64,000 bases of DNA from JBCCCJ01 sp039029315 (GTDB taxonomy: Bacteria > Bacteroidota > Bacteroidia > J057). The DNA lies in NCBI GenBank assembly GCA_039029315.1, contig JBCCGK010000071.1, positions 1-64,000 of the forward strand. The letters run 5' to 3'. Made by a program: the position numbers and the translations under genes. Positions within the stretch are counted from its first letter, which is position 1, and every line of letters begins with the position of its first letter. A model generated the notes under the pieces. It searched no databases. It was not told where the DNA came from and saw only the letters and a program-made list of their open reading frames with translations. This document shows positions 17,813 to 27,213 of this stretch, in pieces.

Positions 17813-18475
17813 TTAATCAGTCTTCTCCATGATTTCATAGCTCACTGTCAGCTGAAAAATAAGGGGAAAGGTTCCTTCTGAATCCCCACCATTTCGGGTG
17901 ACATTGTCAAAAATACTTGAGAATATCCGAGCCTGTACGGCCAGCTTGTCCATCAGTTGATAGGTAGCGCCGGCTGTCAGGCTGGGATAAATCAGCTTGA
18001 TTCGCTTGCTGAAATTGCGTGTGCCAGCAGAATTATCTGAAGGAGAAGGGGTCCCGCTTTTGATTTTGCGGTTTTCTTTGGCAAACAATCGTACACCTAT
18101 TTGTGGTCCGGCCTGCAAACTCAATTGTTCGTTCAGGGCATAGCCAATCAGAATCGGAATATTGATATAATCATACTTCAATTTCTGATCGTAAATCACA
18201 TCCGAGAAAGAGCTAAAGTCATAGTTCGCATTTCTGGCACCCTCCTGAGAATAGTTCAACTCGCCTTGTATGCTGGTGCCCTGAAGAAAGGGAGCCTGTA
18301 CATATCCACCTAGTAGCAAAGCTGTTCTGGGACCAAGATTGCTATATGTGTCTCCAAACAAGGTCGCGAAATTCACTCCGCCTTTCAGACCAATTTTGAG
18401 AGGTGTTTGGGCAAAGGAGAGAGACATGGATATACTGAGAAAGAAAATGATGAGGAGAAAGCGTTTCATATTCAT
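17813..18475 (-). CDS. PorT-like outer-membrane beta-barrel protein
   Basis: 220 residues with a signal peptide ending SFAQ. The body alternates strands with aromatic residues and glycines, as in the outer_membrane_beta-barrel (PorT/OmpW-like) families of Bacteroidota. Typical segments are LKIGLKGGVNFATLFGD and LSLQAGPQIGVRLFA. It is an eight-strand barrel by length and is expected in the outer membrane. Its role is unknown, and it converges on the PII gene. Confidence 0.75.
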   Translation of the reverse strand: MNMKRFLLIIFFLSISMSLSFAQTPLKIGLKGGVNFATLFGDTYSNLGPRTALLLGGYVQAPFLQGTSIQGELNYSQEGARNANYDFSSFSDVIYDQKLKYDYINIPILIGYALNEQLSLQAGPQIGVRLFAKENRKIKSGTPSPSDNSAGTRNFSKRIKLIYPSLTAGATYQLMDKLAVQARIFSSIFDNVTRNGGDSEGTFPLIFQLTVSYEIMEKTD

Positions 18476-18712
18476 GTGTATTTGATAGGTGGATCCTTTT
18501 GTGGAGATATGGGGAAAGAGGCAAAGTGGTTAACAGAAAAGTTCGTCAAAAAGAACGACTTCCCACACATGGACCTTTCATTGGATCTTTGAAAATCAGA
18601 CGCTATTCCTGTTCGCAAGGTTCTACCAACTGGCCCTGAGCGTGCGATCATCTGGATCATCGATTTTTGTGTAATTTGTCAGCCGTTTGATTCACCATTG
18701 TTATCCCCTCAC

Positions 18713-19792
18713 ATGCAGACAACAAATTTTCTCGTTCACACCCAGGACTTTTCACAAAGCAAATTTGACAGTCAACAACTCCCCGAACTGGACAACAATC
18801 AGATCCTGTTTCAGATTGAGAAATATGCCTTTACCAGCAACAACATCACTTATGCCGTAACAGGGCACCAATTGAAATACTGGAAATTCTTTCCTGCTGA
18901 GAAGCCTTGGGGACGCGTCCCTGCCTGGGGATATGCAAAGGTAGTTGCCTCCAAACATCCAGATGTTCAAGAGGGAATGCGCTTTTATGGCTATCTCCCT
19001 ATGAGCTCCTATTTGGTCGTGGAAGCGGATAAGGTTACGCCTTATGGTTTCAAAGACATGACCTCACATCGACAGGAGATGGCTGCTATTTACAATTTTT
19101 ACACCAGTACAGCACATGATCCCGCTTTTCACCCACAATGGGAAGATTATATTCCGATTATTCGCCCGCTCTTTGCGACCTCTTTCCTGAGTTATCATTT
19201 TTTGAAGGATGAGGCTTTTTTCCAAACGGACAATATCCTTCTGACAAGTGCCTCTTCGAAAACTGCTCTGGGACTGGCTTTTATGCTCAAGCAACAGCAG
19301 GCAGAAGATAAGAAACAGATCATTGGTCTGACGAGTGCCCGCAACAAGGAGTTCGTTGAGAAAACAGGCTTTTATGACCTGGTCATTGCTTATGATAAGA
19401 TGTCTGATGACTTACCAACTCAGAGATCAATCATTGTAGATTTTGCAGGAAACAGCCAGTTGATGATAGACATTCATTCGAAATTGGGGGAGCAATTGCT
19501 GTATATTTCTCGTATTGGCTTGACAGATTGGCAAGGAGGATCAGTGGTATTCAGGCATCCAAACTCTCATTTTTTCTTTGCCCCAACACAAGCGCAGAAG
19601 ATGTATAAGGCAAAAGGGGTGCAAGAGACCAATCTACAGATCGGGCAACTTATGCAGGCATTTGTGATGCAGATTCAATCCTGGATGGAACTCAGCTATG
19701 TTGAGGGAAATACAGCTTTGCAGAGCCTCTATCAGAATATGCTCTCCGGAGATGTGAATCCGAAAATGGGCTATATCGTTAGGATCTCTTAA
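18713..19792 (+). CDS. DUF2855 family protein
   Basis: 359 residues from the ATG at 18713. The N-terminal part (QILFQIEKYAFTSNNITYAVTG and GRVPAWGYAKVVAS) and the central NILLTSASSKTALGLAFML match DUF2855, a family distantly related to medium-chain dehydrogenases that lacks the zinc-binding residues. The Ser-rich segment at about 185 may take the place of a nucleotide-binding loop. Function unknown; probably cytoplasmic. There is no signal peptide. Confidence 0.75.
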   Translation: MQTTNFLVHTQDFSQSKFDSQQLPELDNNQILFQIEKYAFTSNNITYAVTGHQLKYWKFFPAEKPWGRVPAWGYAKVVASKHPDVQEGMRFYGYLPMSSYLVVEADKVTPYGFKDMTSHRQEMAAIYNFYTSTAHDPAFHPQWEDYIPIIRPLFATSFLSYHFLKDEAFFQTDNILLTSASSKTALGLAFMLKQQQAEDKKQIIGLTSARNKEFVEKTGFYDLVIAYDKMSDDLPTQRSIIVDFAGNSQLMIDIHSKLGEQLLYISRIGLTDWQGGSVVFRHPNSHFFFAPTQAQKMYKAKGVQETNLQIGQLMQAFVMQIQSWMELSYVEGNTALQSLYQNMLSGDVNPKMGYIVRIS

Positions 19793-19826
19793 TCGTAAAA
19801 ATTACCCTATCTGATTCGAAAATCCA

Positions 19827-20481
19827 ATGGCAAACAAAATCACAATTCAAGGACTGGAAATACGTCTACTATCAATTTTCTTGAAACCTGGGAGCAGATC
19901 TACAACCCGGATTTTAAACCAGTGGATATGCATGGGTTTAGAAAAAATGCATCAGACAATAGGGTCTTAATTACGCCCCAAGGCTACATTAAGGAAACCG
20001 GGGCCATCGGCATTGTCTCTAAATCCGGGAGGTATGGCGGCACATTTGCTCACCTCGACATCGCTCTGGAATTTGCAGGTTGGCTTGAACCTTCTTTTCG
20101 ATTATTTGTAAGCAAGGACTATCAAAGACTCAAGACGGAGGAACAAAGAAGACTCAATTCGGAATGGACATTCAGCCGATTCTTGTCGAAAGTCAACTAT
20201 CATATTCTCACAGAAACGATCAAAGAAAACATTGTTCCAAGACTAGAAAAGCCCGAATCATTTGCATACTCCAGCGAAGCAGATATGTTGAACAGTGTTG
20301 TGTTCGGGATGACAGCCTCTGATTGGAGGGAAAATTATCTGGAGGAGGTAAAAAGGGAAATATGAGAGACTTCGCCACAAAAGAGCAACTCATGGTCCTG
20401 TCAAACATGGAAGCAATCAATGCCATGTTGATTGAAGCACGGTACATGAAACTTCGCACGGAAGCTGAGAGACTGTTTTGA
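19827..20481 (+). pseudogene. KilA-N domain protein, broken by deletion and frameshifts
   Basis: Three frames are needed to read it. The frame from ATG 19827 gives MANKITIQGLEI and then drifts. A second frame gives the KilA-N core (NFLETWEQIYNPDFKP, then SKSGRYGGTFAHLDIALEFA and KDYQRLK) and stops at 20365. A third frame picks up at 20359 with GNMRDFATKEQLMVLSN and ends at 20481. Family members carry an ISLTDIA-type segment after the first ten residues; it is missing here, so about 30 codons are deleted. KilA-N proteins are phage- or plasmid-derived DNA-binding proteins. The GTG frame at 19922 could still be translated in part. Confidence 0.8.
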
Positions 20482-20526
20482 AATCTGTCACTTATTTTTT
20501 GTATGCGTCTTTTTTCCTCATTCAGT

Positions 20527-20571
20527 GGCTTTTTTGTTCCCATAGCACCACTATGAGAACAAAAAAGAGCC
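20527..20571. terminator. Large hairpin after the KilA-N remnant
   Basis: GGCTTTTTTGTTCCCATAG and CTATGAGAACAAAAAAGAGCC pair over about 19 bp around CACCA, with one mismatch and a two-base bulge. It stands between the KilA-N remnant and the convergent esterase-ThuA gene. A two-way terminator is the simplest reading. Confidence 0.5.
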
Positions 20572-20691
20572 TTGTCTGAGAAAAAAATACACCCTAAAAA
20601 TTCTCAGTACACATTCCCAAACAGTCTCTGAGAGACAAATGATGATGCTGGAAAACAAAGGACTGTTGCCACCGAAGTGTTAGATTCACCG

Positions 20692-23199
20692 TCACTGATA
20701 GCCCCTAAGCCATAAGGTAGCATTTTCAACAATCTTCAATGGATACTCTTCATAGAAGACTTTATAGGTCTCATGCCCAGGCCGGAAGTAAAAAACCTTG
20801 CCCTTGTCGATGTTCCAAACAGCTCCACTCCTGAACCACTCACCTGGTGCCCATCTCTCTTCAAAAATGACCTCATCCGGATCAGGCACATGAAAAGGCT
20901 CATCATACATTTCTGTCTCGGGAATGGTAAAGGAAGCAGGTATTCCTTTGGCAATGGGATGATCAGGCTTCATGGTCACGATGGTACTCGGCTTTCCATC
21001 GGGGCGATAAAAAGGGAAGACACAATTCGGCATATCGACGGTTACCTTGACGGTCCCATCAGGGAATTTGCGCTCATAGGTAGCTGGTTTGACGAGATCT
21101 CCTAACTCAGGTGTCTCAAATCGCATGCTATCAGGGATATAGGCATAGGTGATATCGACCTTGTTGCCCATATGCTCGTATTTCGCCTCAGTCCTTTGGC
21201 GCGTTACTTCATTCATGGCTGCGATGAATGGATTGGCCCAATGTGCTGAATGCAGGAAAATACATTGTAAGTCTCCTGTCTTGATTCGTTCTACCAGCTT
21301 TCGGCTTGTTGCCATGGAAATCTCTGTATGGCGCACATGCCCCCACCAAACAATGACTTCCGCTTCTTCCAGGATCTCTTCTGACAGGCCCTGAGCAGGA
21401 TCATCCAATCTAACGGAACGCACATCTAAAGCAGGATTTTTTCTGAGATGGTCAGCAATTTGATTTCCGAGGAAATTGGGGTAGGCAGTCTTTTGCTTGA
21501 GTTGTTGTTCATCCCAAACCACCACCTTGATTTTGGGACTGATGGTAGGTTCTCCCTGCAAGTAGCCCAGAGAAGCCAGAAATTTATCTGTTTGGTACAA
21601 GGTTTCCCGATAGTACTGAGGATTTCTGGTATTAAAAAAGCCGTGTTTTTGTCCTTCATAAAGAAAGGTCTCACATCTGCTTCCGACGGCTTCCATGGCC
21701 GCATCATAGTCCTGAGCCGTCTCTGGACTGACCAGGGGATCTTCTGTTCCAAAAAATACAATGGTCGGGGGACTACCCTCTTTGATGTTGTGTCTGGGAG
21801 AAATCTCCATGTATCGGTCCCCAATGCGATCGTGTCCGTATTGACCTGGTCCATTGTTGTAGACTGGATTGTACAGAACCAGGGCTTGGGGTTTGGAGGA
21901 AACAGAGAGCTTTTCTCCTTTCTCTTCCAGGCCTTCCACAGTACCTGTTGCAGCTGCGAGATGTCCACCAGCTGATCCGCCGCCCGCAATGATTCTGTCT
22001 GGATCGATTCCCAATTCTTCCTGATGAAGCCGAAGATAACGAATGGCAGATTTGGCATCCTTGACAGCCTCGAATGGCGTGGTTCCCTGTCGACTTTCTA
22101 CCCGATAATCGGCCAGGACAGCAATCATACCTCTTGACGAGAGATATTCTGCATGGGGCCTGAAGTGATCGATGCTGCCACCTTTCCATCCCCCACCAAA
22201 GAAAAAGATGATGGCTGGCAATGTCTCTCCTTCTTTCACATAAGGCGGATATAGGATATCCATACCCAAATAAGTGGTGTCAACACGTTTGTAAGTTTTG
22301 CTAATTACTGTTGGTTTCAAATAACCGATCTCAACCAGAAATTCATCCAGACGCGCCACCGTTGCCAAAAAAGCCTGATTGCCATTGCGCATATAATTGA
22401 AAAACCCATGTCCTTCTCCTTCATACCCGACCAGGGTACAAGAATTTCCTTTTTCCTGCATGGCTGCTTCAAACACCTCCGCAGTTTGGTAGTCAACGGT
22501 CTTATCCGCTGTTCCATGAAAAATGATGCTGGGGCCAATACCGGTCTTGATATGATGATAAGGGGACATATCCTCGGGTTCGGCTCCCATTCGAGTAGCC
22601 AAGGCTCTCATTCTCGCTTGTGGCATATCAATTTTTCCAGGAATATTGGCCAATACAAGTGCGGGATTGAAGAGGGCCATCGCATTGGGGACAGGACTGA
22701 TTTTCTTTTTGTCCTTTGGATCATCATGTCCTGGAAGCAAGGCGGTACTTGCAGCCAGATGTCCGCCAGCAGATCCACCAGATGCCACAATGCGATTGGG
22801 ATCAATGCCTAATCGTTTGGCGTTTTTGCGCATCCATCTGATAGCTGATTTGGCGTCTGCCACACATTTGTTGGCCTTGACATTGTGGCGGCTGGCTACC
22901 CGATAATCCACGGTGATGGCAACCATGCCTCTGGAAGCCAGATATTCGCAATGCTTGGTGAACTGTGTAGGCGTGCCTTGTCGCCAACCTCCCCCAAAAT
23001 AGAAGACGATGGCGGGTCGCTTGTCTCCTGCCTTGTGGGACGGCGGATTGAAGATCCAGGCCTTGAGCTGAACATCATCCACCGTTTTATACACTTCCAC
23101 AGAGGAAGCAGATGGAATTGAGACTTCTTGTTGTGAAAAACCTGAAGAGAAAATGGCAATACTCAACAGACTGAGTATGAGAAATATCTTGCTGTTCAT
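20692..23199 (-). CDS. Secreted double esterase plus ThuA domain fusion
   Basis: 835 residues from the ATG at 23197-23199, with a signal peptide ending GFSQ. Residues about 25-290 and 300-560 are two alpha/beta-hydrolase domains of the BD-FAE/acetyl-esterase type. Each has an oxyanion segment FYFGGGW or FFFGGGW, a nucleophile elbow GGSAGGHLAA and a late GHGFF or KHGFF histidine. Residues about 575-835 are a ThuA-like domain (VVVWDEQ, EVIVWWGHVRH, CIFLHSAHW). The likely role is deacylation of plant or algal polysaccharides outside the cytoplasm. The tandem esterase plus ThuA arrangement is unusual. Confidence 0.85.
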   Translation of the reverse strand: MNSKIFLILSLLSIAIFSSGFSQQEVSIPSASSVEVYKTVDDVQLKAWIFNPPSHKAGDKRPAIVFYFGGGWRQGTPTQFTKHCEYLASRGMVAITVDYRVASRHNVKANKCVADAKSAIRWMRKNAKRLGIDPNRIVASGGSAGGHLAASTALLPGHDDPKDKKKISPVPNAMALFNPALVLANIPGKIDMPQARMRALATRMGAEPEDMSPYHHIKTGIGPSIIFHGTADKTVDYQTAEVFEAAMQEKGNSCTLVGYEGEGHGFFNYMRNGNQAFLATVARLDEFLVEIGYLKPTVISKTYKRVDTTYLGMDILYPPYVKEGETLPAIIFFFGGGWKGGSIDHFRPHAEYLSSRGMIAVLADYRVESRQGTTPFEAVKDAKSAIRYLRLHQEELGIDPDRIIAGGGSAGGHLAAATGTVEGLEEKGEKLSVSSKPQALVLYNPVYNNGPGQYGHDRIGDRYMEISPRHNIKEGSPPTIVFFGTEDPLVSPETAQDYDAAMEAVGSRCETFLYEGQKHGFFNTRNPQYYRETLYQTDKFLASLGYLQGEPTISPKIKVVVWDEQQLKQKTAYPNFLGNQIADHLRKNPALDVRSVRLDDPAQGLSEEILEEAEVIVWWGHVRHTEISMATSRKLVERIKTGDLQCIFLHSAHWANPFIAAMNEVTRQRTEAKYEHMGNKVDITYAYIPDSMRFETPELGDLVKPATYERKFPDGTVKVTVDMPNCVFPFYRPDGKPSTIVTMKPDHPIAKGIPASFTIPETEMYDEPFHVPDPDEVIFEERWAPGEWFRSGAVWNIDKGKVFYFRPGHETYKVFYEEYPLKIVENATLWLRGYQ

Positions 23200-23341
23200 A
23201 AGAAATTGGTTTCGCGAAATAAGATAGAGGAAACCACTCATTGCCGCAAGTAAATGGAGGGTGAGGGCAAATGATTGGCCTTGGGAAGAGAAAACGGGCC
23301 TGTATTGTTTTGAAAGTCAAAACAAGCAGACAATTTTCCTG

Positions 23342-23349
23342 TATCTTTG
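23342..23349 (+). promoter_or_regulatory. Bacteroidota -7 box upstream of the M81 gene
   Basis: TATCTTTG matches the TAnnTTTG consensus, 40 bp before the start codon. TTTG at 23309-23312 is too far (29 bp) for a standard -33 box, so only the -7 element is supported. Confidence 0.4.
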
Positions 23350-23389
23350 ATTCTGGATATGCCAAAATTACTTCTACGAACTACCTACT

Positions 23390-24958
23390 ATGAAACCATT
23401 CCCTCTTCTGCTGGCTATTGTTTGTCCATTTTTATTTCTCGGATGTGCGCCTGATGCCAATGTTGATTCTGATGATCTCCCCCGCATCGCTATTGCCGGA
23501 CTTGCCATTGAATCCAGCACATTTTCCCCTGCCCAGACTCATGAAGAAGCCTTTCATGCCAGAACCGGAGAAGCGATTTTTTCCTACTATCCCTTTTTTT
23601 CGGAGGATTCCATCAATCGGAATCGGGCAGAGTGGATTCCGACAGTAAAGGGACATTCTCTTCCCGGGGGGATCGTCACCCGAGAGGCCTATGAATCCTT
23701 GATGGGAAAAACCTTGCGCATGCTGAAAGAAAATGGTCCCTATGATGGCTTGTTTTTTGACATTCATGGCGCAATGAGTGTGGTTGGACTGGATGATCCA
23801 GAAGGAGACATGATCACCCGAATCCGCGAAGTGATTGGAGAAGAAACCCTGATTTCTACCTCCATGGATCTACATGGCAATGTGTCCATGCGTCTGGCAG
23901 AAGAGAGCGACCTCATCACTTGCTATCGTTTGGCGCCACATGAGGATGCCATCGAATCCAAAAGGCGTGCGGTAACCAATCTGTTGGACAGGCTAGAGTC
24001 TGGCAAAGGCAGACCTGCCTACAAAGCCTGGATTCCTGTGCCAATCTTGCTGCCCGGAGAAAAGACCAGTACCCGTATTGAACCAGGCAAGAGCCTGTAT
24101 GCCAAAGTACAGCCAGCCACGGAGAGAGCGGGCGTGACCGATGCAGCAATTTGGGTGGGCTATGCCTGGGCCGATGAACCGAGAAACCATGCAGTGGTGA
24201 TGACCTATGGAGATGAGAAAGAAGCCGTAGGACAAGCCGCAGAAGAATTGGCCCAACACTTTTGGGATGTGCGACATGAATTTGTCTTTGTGGCGCCGAC
24301 CACTAGTCTGAAAGAAAGTCTGGATAAGGCGATTGCCAGTGACAAACAGCCTTTCATGATCAGTGATATGGGCGATAATCCGACTGCTGGTGGTGCAGGA
24401 GATGTCACCTGGACGCTTCAGGAGATTTTTGCTCGTCCGGAATTTGGTGGAGACAATGGCCCGTCTCTGATATATGCTTCGATTCCGGGACCGGAATTGG
24501 TTGCTGAAGCGGTGAAGCTTGGGGTAGGAGGGAAGGTCGATGCTCTCGCTGGTGCGGCTGTGGATGATCGCTATGCGCCTCCAATTCGATTGGCGGGCAC
24601 GGTAACGGCCATCGAGCATGGAGACAGACATGCTGAGACAGAAGTGGTGGTCAAAGTTGGATCTGTGCATGTCATCGTTACCAAAAAACGGAAGCCTTAT
24701 CACAGGGAAGCTGATTTCACGCGCTTGGGCTTGACCCCCAGAGAGACTGATATCGTTGTCGTGAAAATCGGCTACCTGGTGCCTGAACTCTATGATATGC
24801 GAGCCGATTGGCTGATGGCCTTGACGCCAGGGGGCGTAGACCAGGATTTGGAAAGATTGGGCTACAAGCGCATCCATCGGCCTATGTTTCCGCTGGACAA
24901 AGACATGGAAGATCCGGATTTGTCGGCGAGATTTGTGTCTTTGTCGAATGAGAAGTAG
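23390..24958 (+). CDS. M81 family metallopeptidase-like lipoprotein (MlrC family)
   Basis: 522 residues. The signal peptide ends in a lipobox FLFLGCAP (Cys19). The rest matches MlrC, a family first described in microcystin breakdown: RIAIAGLAIESSTFSP, FFDIHGAMSV, STSMDLHGNVS and MISDMGDNPTAGGAGDVTW, holding probable metal ligands in DIHG and DLHGN. The DUF1485-type C-terminal domain (about 320-500) is present. Anchoring as a lipoprotein is less common for this family. Substrate is unknown but may be a linear or cyclic amide. It is divergent from the esterase-ThuA fusion, which suggests a shared catabolic role. Confidence 0.85.
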   Translation: MKPFPLLLAIVCPFLFLGCAPDANVDSDDLPRIAIAGLAIESSTFSPAQTHEEAFHARTGEAIFSYYPFFSEDSINRNRAEWIPTVKGHSLPGGIVTREAYESLMGKTLRMLKENGPYDGLFFDIHGAMSVVGLDDPEGDMITRIREVIGEETLISTSMDLHGNVSMRLAEESDLITCYRLAPHEDAIESKRRAVTNLLDRLESGKGRPAYKAWIPVPILLPGEKTSTRIEPGKSLYAKVQPATERAGVTDAAIWVGYAWADEPRNHAVVMTYGDEKEAVGQAAEELAQHFWDVRHEFVFVAPTTSLKESLDKAIASDKQPFMISDMGDNPTAGGAGDVTWTLQEIFARPEFGGDNGPSLIYASIPGPELVAEAVKLGVGGKVDALAGAAVDDRYAPPIRLAGTVTAIEHGDRHAETEVVVKVGSVHVIVTKKRKPYHREADFTRLGLTPRETDIVVVKIGYLVPELYDMRADWLMALTPGGVDQDLERLGYKRIHRPMFPLDKDMEDPDLSARFVSLSNEK

Positions 24959-25030
24959 GTCATTCCAGTAGCCTTGTCAAGGAAACAAGCATTGAGCTTT
25001 GTTCAGAAAGTTTCATAAACCATCTACAGG

Positions 25031-25378
25031 ATGAAAGTCTCCATCACCTCCATCGAGCTAAGATCTCCTTTCAAGTTTTTCCCTCTCTCCTTGTTTGCTC
25101 TTCATATCCTCAGGCAACTCAAAACGACCCATTGTCAGGAATTCAAAAAACAAGGAATCTGGACCATGCACTATACCATGACCCTTTGGGAAAATGAGGA
25201 GCAAATGCGAGACTTCGTCAAAAGCGGGGCGCATCTGGATGCGATGAAAAAAGGAGCTGGCATCTCCAAAGAAATCAGGTCCTATACCTTTGATGCGGAT
25301 CAGCTTCCTGCTTGGAAGGAGGCGAAGCAATTACTTAAGGAACATGGGAAAGTGTTTGTTTATGGAGGAAAATCGTGA
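25031..25378 (+). CDS. Small monooxygenase-like (ABM-fold/DUF3291-like) protein
   Basis: 115 residues with an alpha-beta ferredoxin-like pattern. The segment YTMTLWENEEQMRDFVKSGAHLD resembles the ABM-superfamily core, where a hydrophobic strand and the helix after it form the active site. No signal peptide; probably cytoplasmic. Family assignment rests on this one segment. It could equally be classed as DUF3291. Confidence 0.55.
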   Translation: MKVSITSIELRSPFKFFPLSLFALHILRQLKTTHCQEFKKQGIWTMHYTMTLWENEEQMRDFVKSGAHLDAMKKGAGISKEIRSYTFDADQLPAWKEAKQLLKEHGKVFVYGGKS

Positions 25379-25411
25379 TGCGCAGAATCCTTTTCACTAA
25401 AATCGCTTCTT

Positions 25412-25849
25412 TCACCATTCCCAGTTAATTGTCCAGAACAGGTTTCTCAAGCGTTGGAATAATCGAAATCTGCCTTTCTTTTTTTTCAATACGACATGAA
25501 CAAAGTCCTTATTTGTAATTTGGACGCCGACGGACTGATATGTATAGTAAGAAACAATGATTTCTTGAATGCTGGAGAGTATTTTTCCATTATAACGCCC
25601 ATCTTCATCAGTCAAGGTGTTTAATGCACATCCCTTTGCAATAAGGCTGACCCCTGATAAAGGCAGGTTATGGTCATCTGTTACAAGAAGGCTGATATCT
25701 CTTCGATCATCTGTCTCTTGAGCAAATAGGTCTTGATGAAGGAGCCCAACAGTCACCAACAAAAAGATCAGATATGTGTGAATGGCATTGGGGAATAACA
25801 CGAGTAGTTTATGAGAGTTTTGTATGTTAGACAATATTGTCTTGAACAT
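25412..25849 (-). CDS. Secreted transthyretin-like (carboxypeptidase-regulatory) protein
   Basis: 145 residues. A long N-terminal hydrophobic segment ends LFAQ, followed by one carboxypeptidase-regulatory-like repeat (SLLVTDDHNLPLSGVSLIAKG, DEDGRYNGKI). The last 25 residues are basic (KKKKGRFRLFQR). The family is often the N-terminal part of SusC proteins, but here it stands alone. The start codon lies 8 bp from the divergent sulfatase start, so promoters must overlap the opposite gene. Function unknown. Confidence 0.6.
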   Translation of the reverse strand: MFKTILSNIQNSHKLLVLFPNAIHTYLIFLLVTVGLLHQDLFAQETDDRRDISLLVTDDHNLPLSGVSLIAKGCALNTLTDEDGRYNGKILSSIQEIIVSYYTYQSVGVQITNKDFVHVVLKKKKGRFRLFQRLRNLFWTINWEW

Positions 25850-25857
25850 TCCATAAA

Positions 25858-27213
25858 ATGAGCAAACCCAATCGCTTTTACTTCTCCGCTGGATTCCTTT
25901 CTTTCATGTTCCTGTTTTTGGTTCAGACAGGATTTAGCCAGACCATTCCTACGCACCAACAACCCAATATCGTCTTGCTCATGGCAGATGATATGGGCTT
26001 TGAATGCCTGAGCATACACGGAAGTTTGTCCTACGAGACACCTTTTCTGGACGAACTGGCAAGGAAAAATATCCATTTCCTCCAGGCTCACTCTCAGCCA
26101 CTCTGCACCCCTTCCCGCGTCAAAATCATGACCGGGAGATACAATTATCGTAATTACAAGGCATTTGGCTATCTGGATGTGAATGAAAAAACATTCGGCA
26201 ACTACCTCCAGGAAGCTGGATATGCAAGCTGCGTAGTCGGTAAGTGGCAACTCAATCGTTATAAGCAAGGAACGCCTGATGCACAATATGTCAATCGTCC
26301 CCATCATTTTGGCTTTGATGAGTATTGTGTGTGGAATTTTATTGGAAAAGGAGGACGATATGCGAACCCTTTGCTGTATCAAAATGGAGAAAAACTAGAA
26401 ACGACGGAAGAAGATTATGGCCCTGATATCGTCAGTGAATATGCTGTGAAGTTCATGGAACAAAACAAGGATCAGCCATTTTTTCTGTATTATCCCATGA
26501 TTCTCACCCATGGTCCCTTTGTTCCTACACCGGACTCTGAAGAGTGGGCTGATCCCAAAACCCGCCAAAAAAGAGACAAACGCTTCTTTGCTGATATGAT
26601 GGCCTATACCGACAAAATTGTGAAGAAACTGGCGGATAAGCTAGATGAGTTGGGCATTCGGGATAACACTATTTTCATGTTTACATCGGATAATGGCACC
26701 CACTATTCCTTGACGACCCAAACCACTTCCGGTCCATTTCCTGGAGGAAAAGGCACCATGCCGGATGCAGGCAATCATGTCCCTATGATTGTCTCCTGGC
26801 CCAATGGGGGACAAGAAGGAGTCATCTACAAAGAGCTGATCGAATTCAGTGATTTTTTGCCCACAATTCTGGAGGCTGCGGGCATTCCTAGACCTTCCTA
26901 TATAGATGGGGAAAGTTTTTATCCTATTCTGAACGGCACCTCCCATCAGTCAAGAGAGACGATTTTTGTGCATTATGATCCCTTAAGGCGAGGCGGCAAC
27001 AAACGCTATTATGGCAGATTTGTCCGCAACAAGGATTACAAGCTCTACAATGATGGCAGATTCTATCATGTCAGAGAGGACAAATGGGAAACACAGCCCC
27101 TTTCCGCTCATGACTTAACTGCCGAACAGCTAAGATTGAAAATAGCGTTTCAACTTGAACTGGATCAGGCACCTCCTCACCACTTCAAGCAATCTCACGA
27201 GTATAATAAGTAA
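25858..27213 (+). CDS. Secreted sulfatase (arylsulfatase family)
   Basis: 451 residues with a signal peptide ending GFSQ. The N-terminal NIVLLMADDMGFE supplies the calcium-binding aspartates (about 44-45). CTPSR at Cys83 is the formylglycine site, so activity needs a formylglycine-generating enzyme encoded elsewhere. FTSDNGTHYS supplies further metal ligands. Family members of this kind desulfate carbohydrates in marine polysaccharides. The stop codon at 27211-27213 lies inside the left terminal repeat of MITE copy B, so the last few residues come from the element. It may be part of the nearby glycan-utilization set. Confidence 0.88.
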   Translation: MSKPNRFYFSAGFLSFMFLFLVQTGFSQTIPTHQQPNIVLLMADDMGFECLSIHGSLSYETPFLDELARKNIHFLQAHSQPLCTPSRVKIMTGRYNYRNYKAFGYLDVNEKTFGNYLQEAGYASCVVGKWQLNRYKQGTPDAQYVNRPHHFGFDEYCVWNFIGKGGRYANPLLYQNGEKLETTEEDYGPDIVSEYAVKFMEQNKDQPFFLYYPMILTHGPFVPTPDSEEWADPKTRQKRDKRFFADMMAYTDKIVKKLADKLDELGIRDNTIFMFTSDNGTHYSLTTQTTSGPFPGGKGTMPDAGNHVPMIVSWPNGGQEGVIYKELIEFSDFLPTILEAAGIPRPSYIDGESFYPILNGTSHQSRETIFVHYDPLRRGGNKRYYGRFVRNKDYKLYNDGRFYHVREDKWETQPLSAHDLTAEQLRLKIAFQLELDQAPPHHFKQSHEYNK

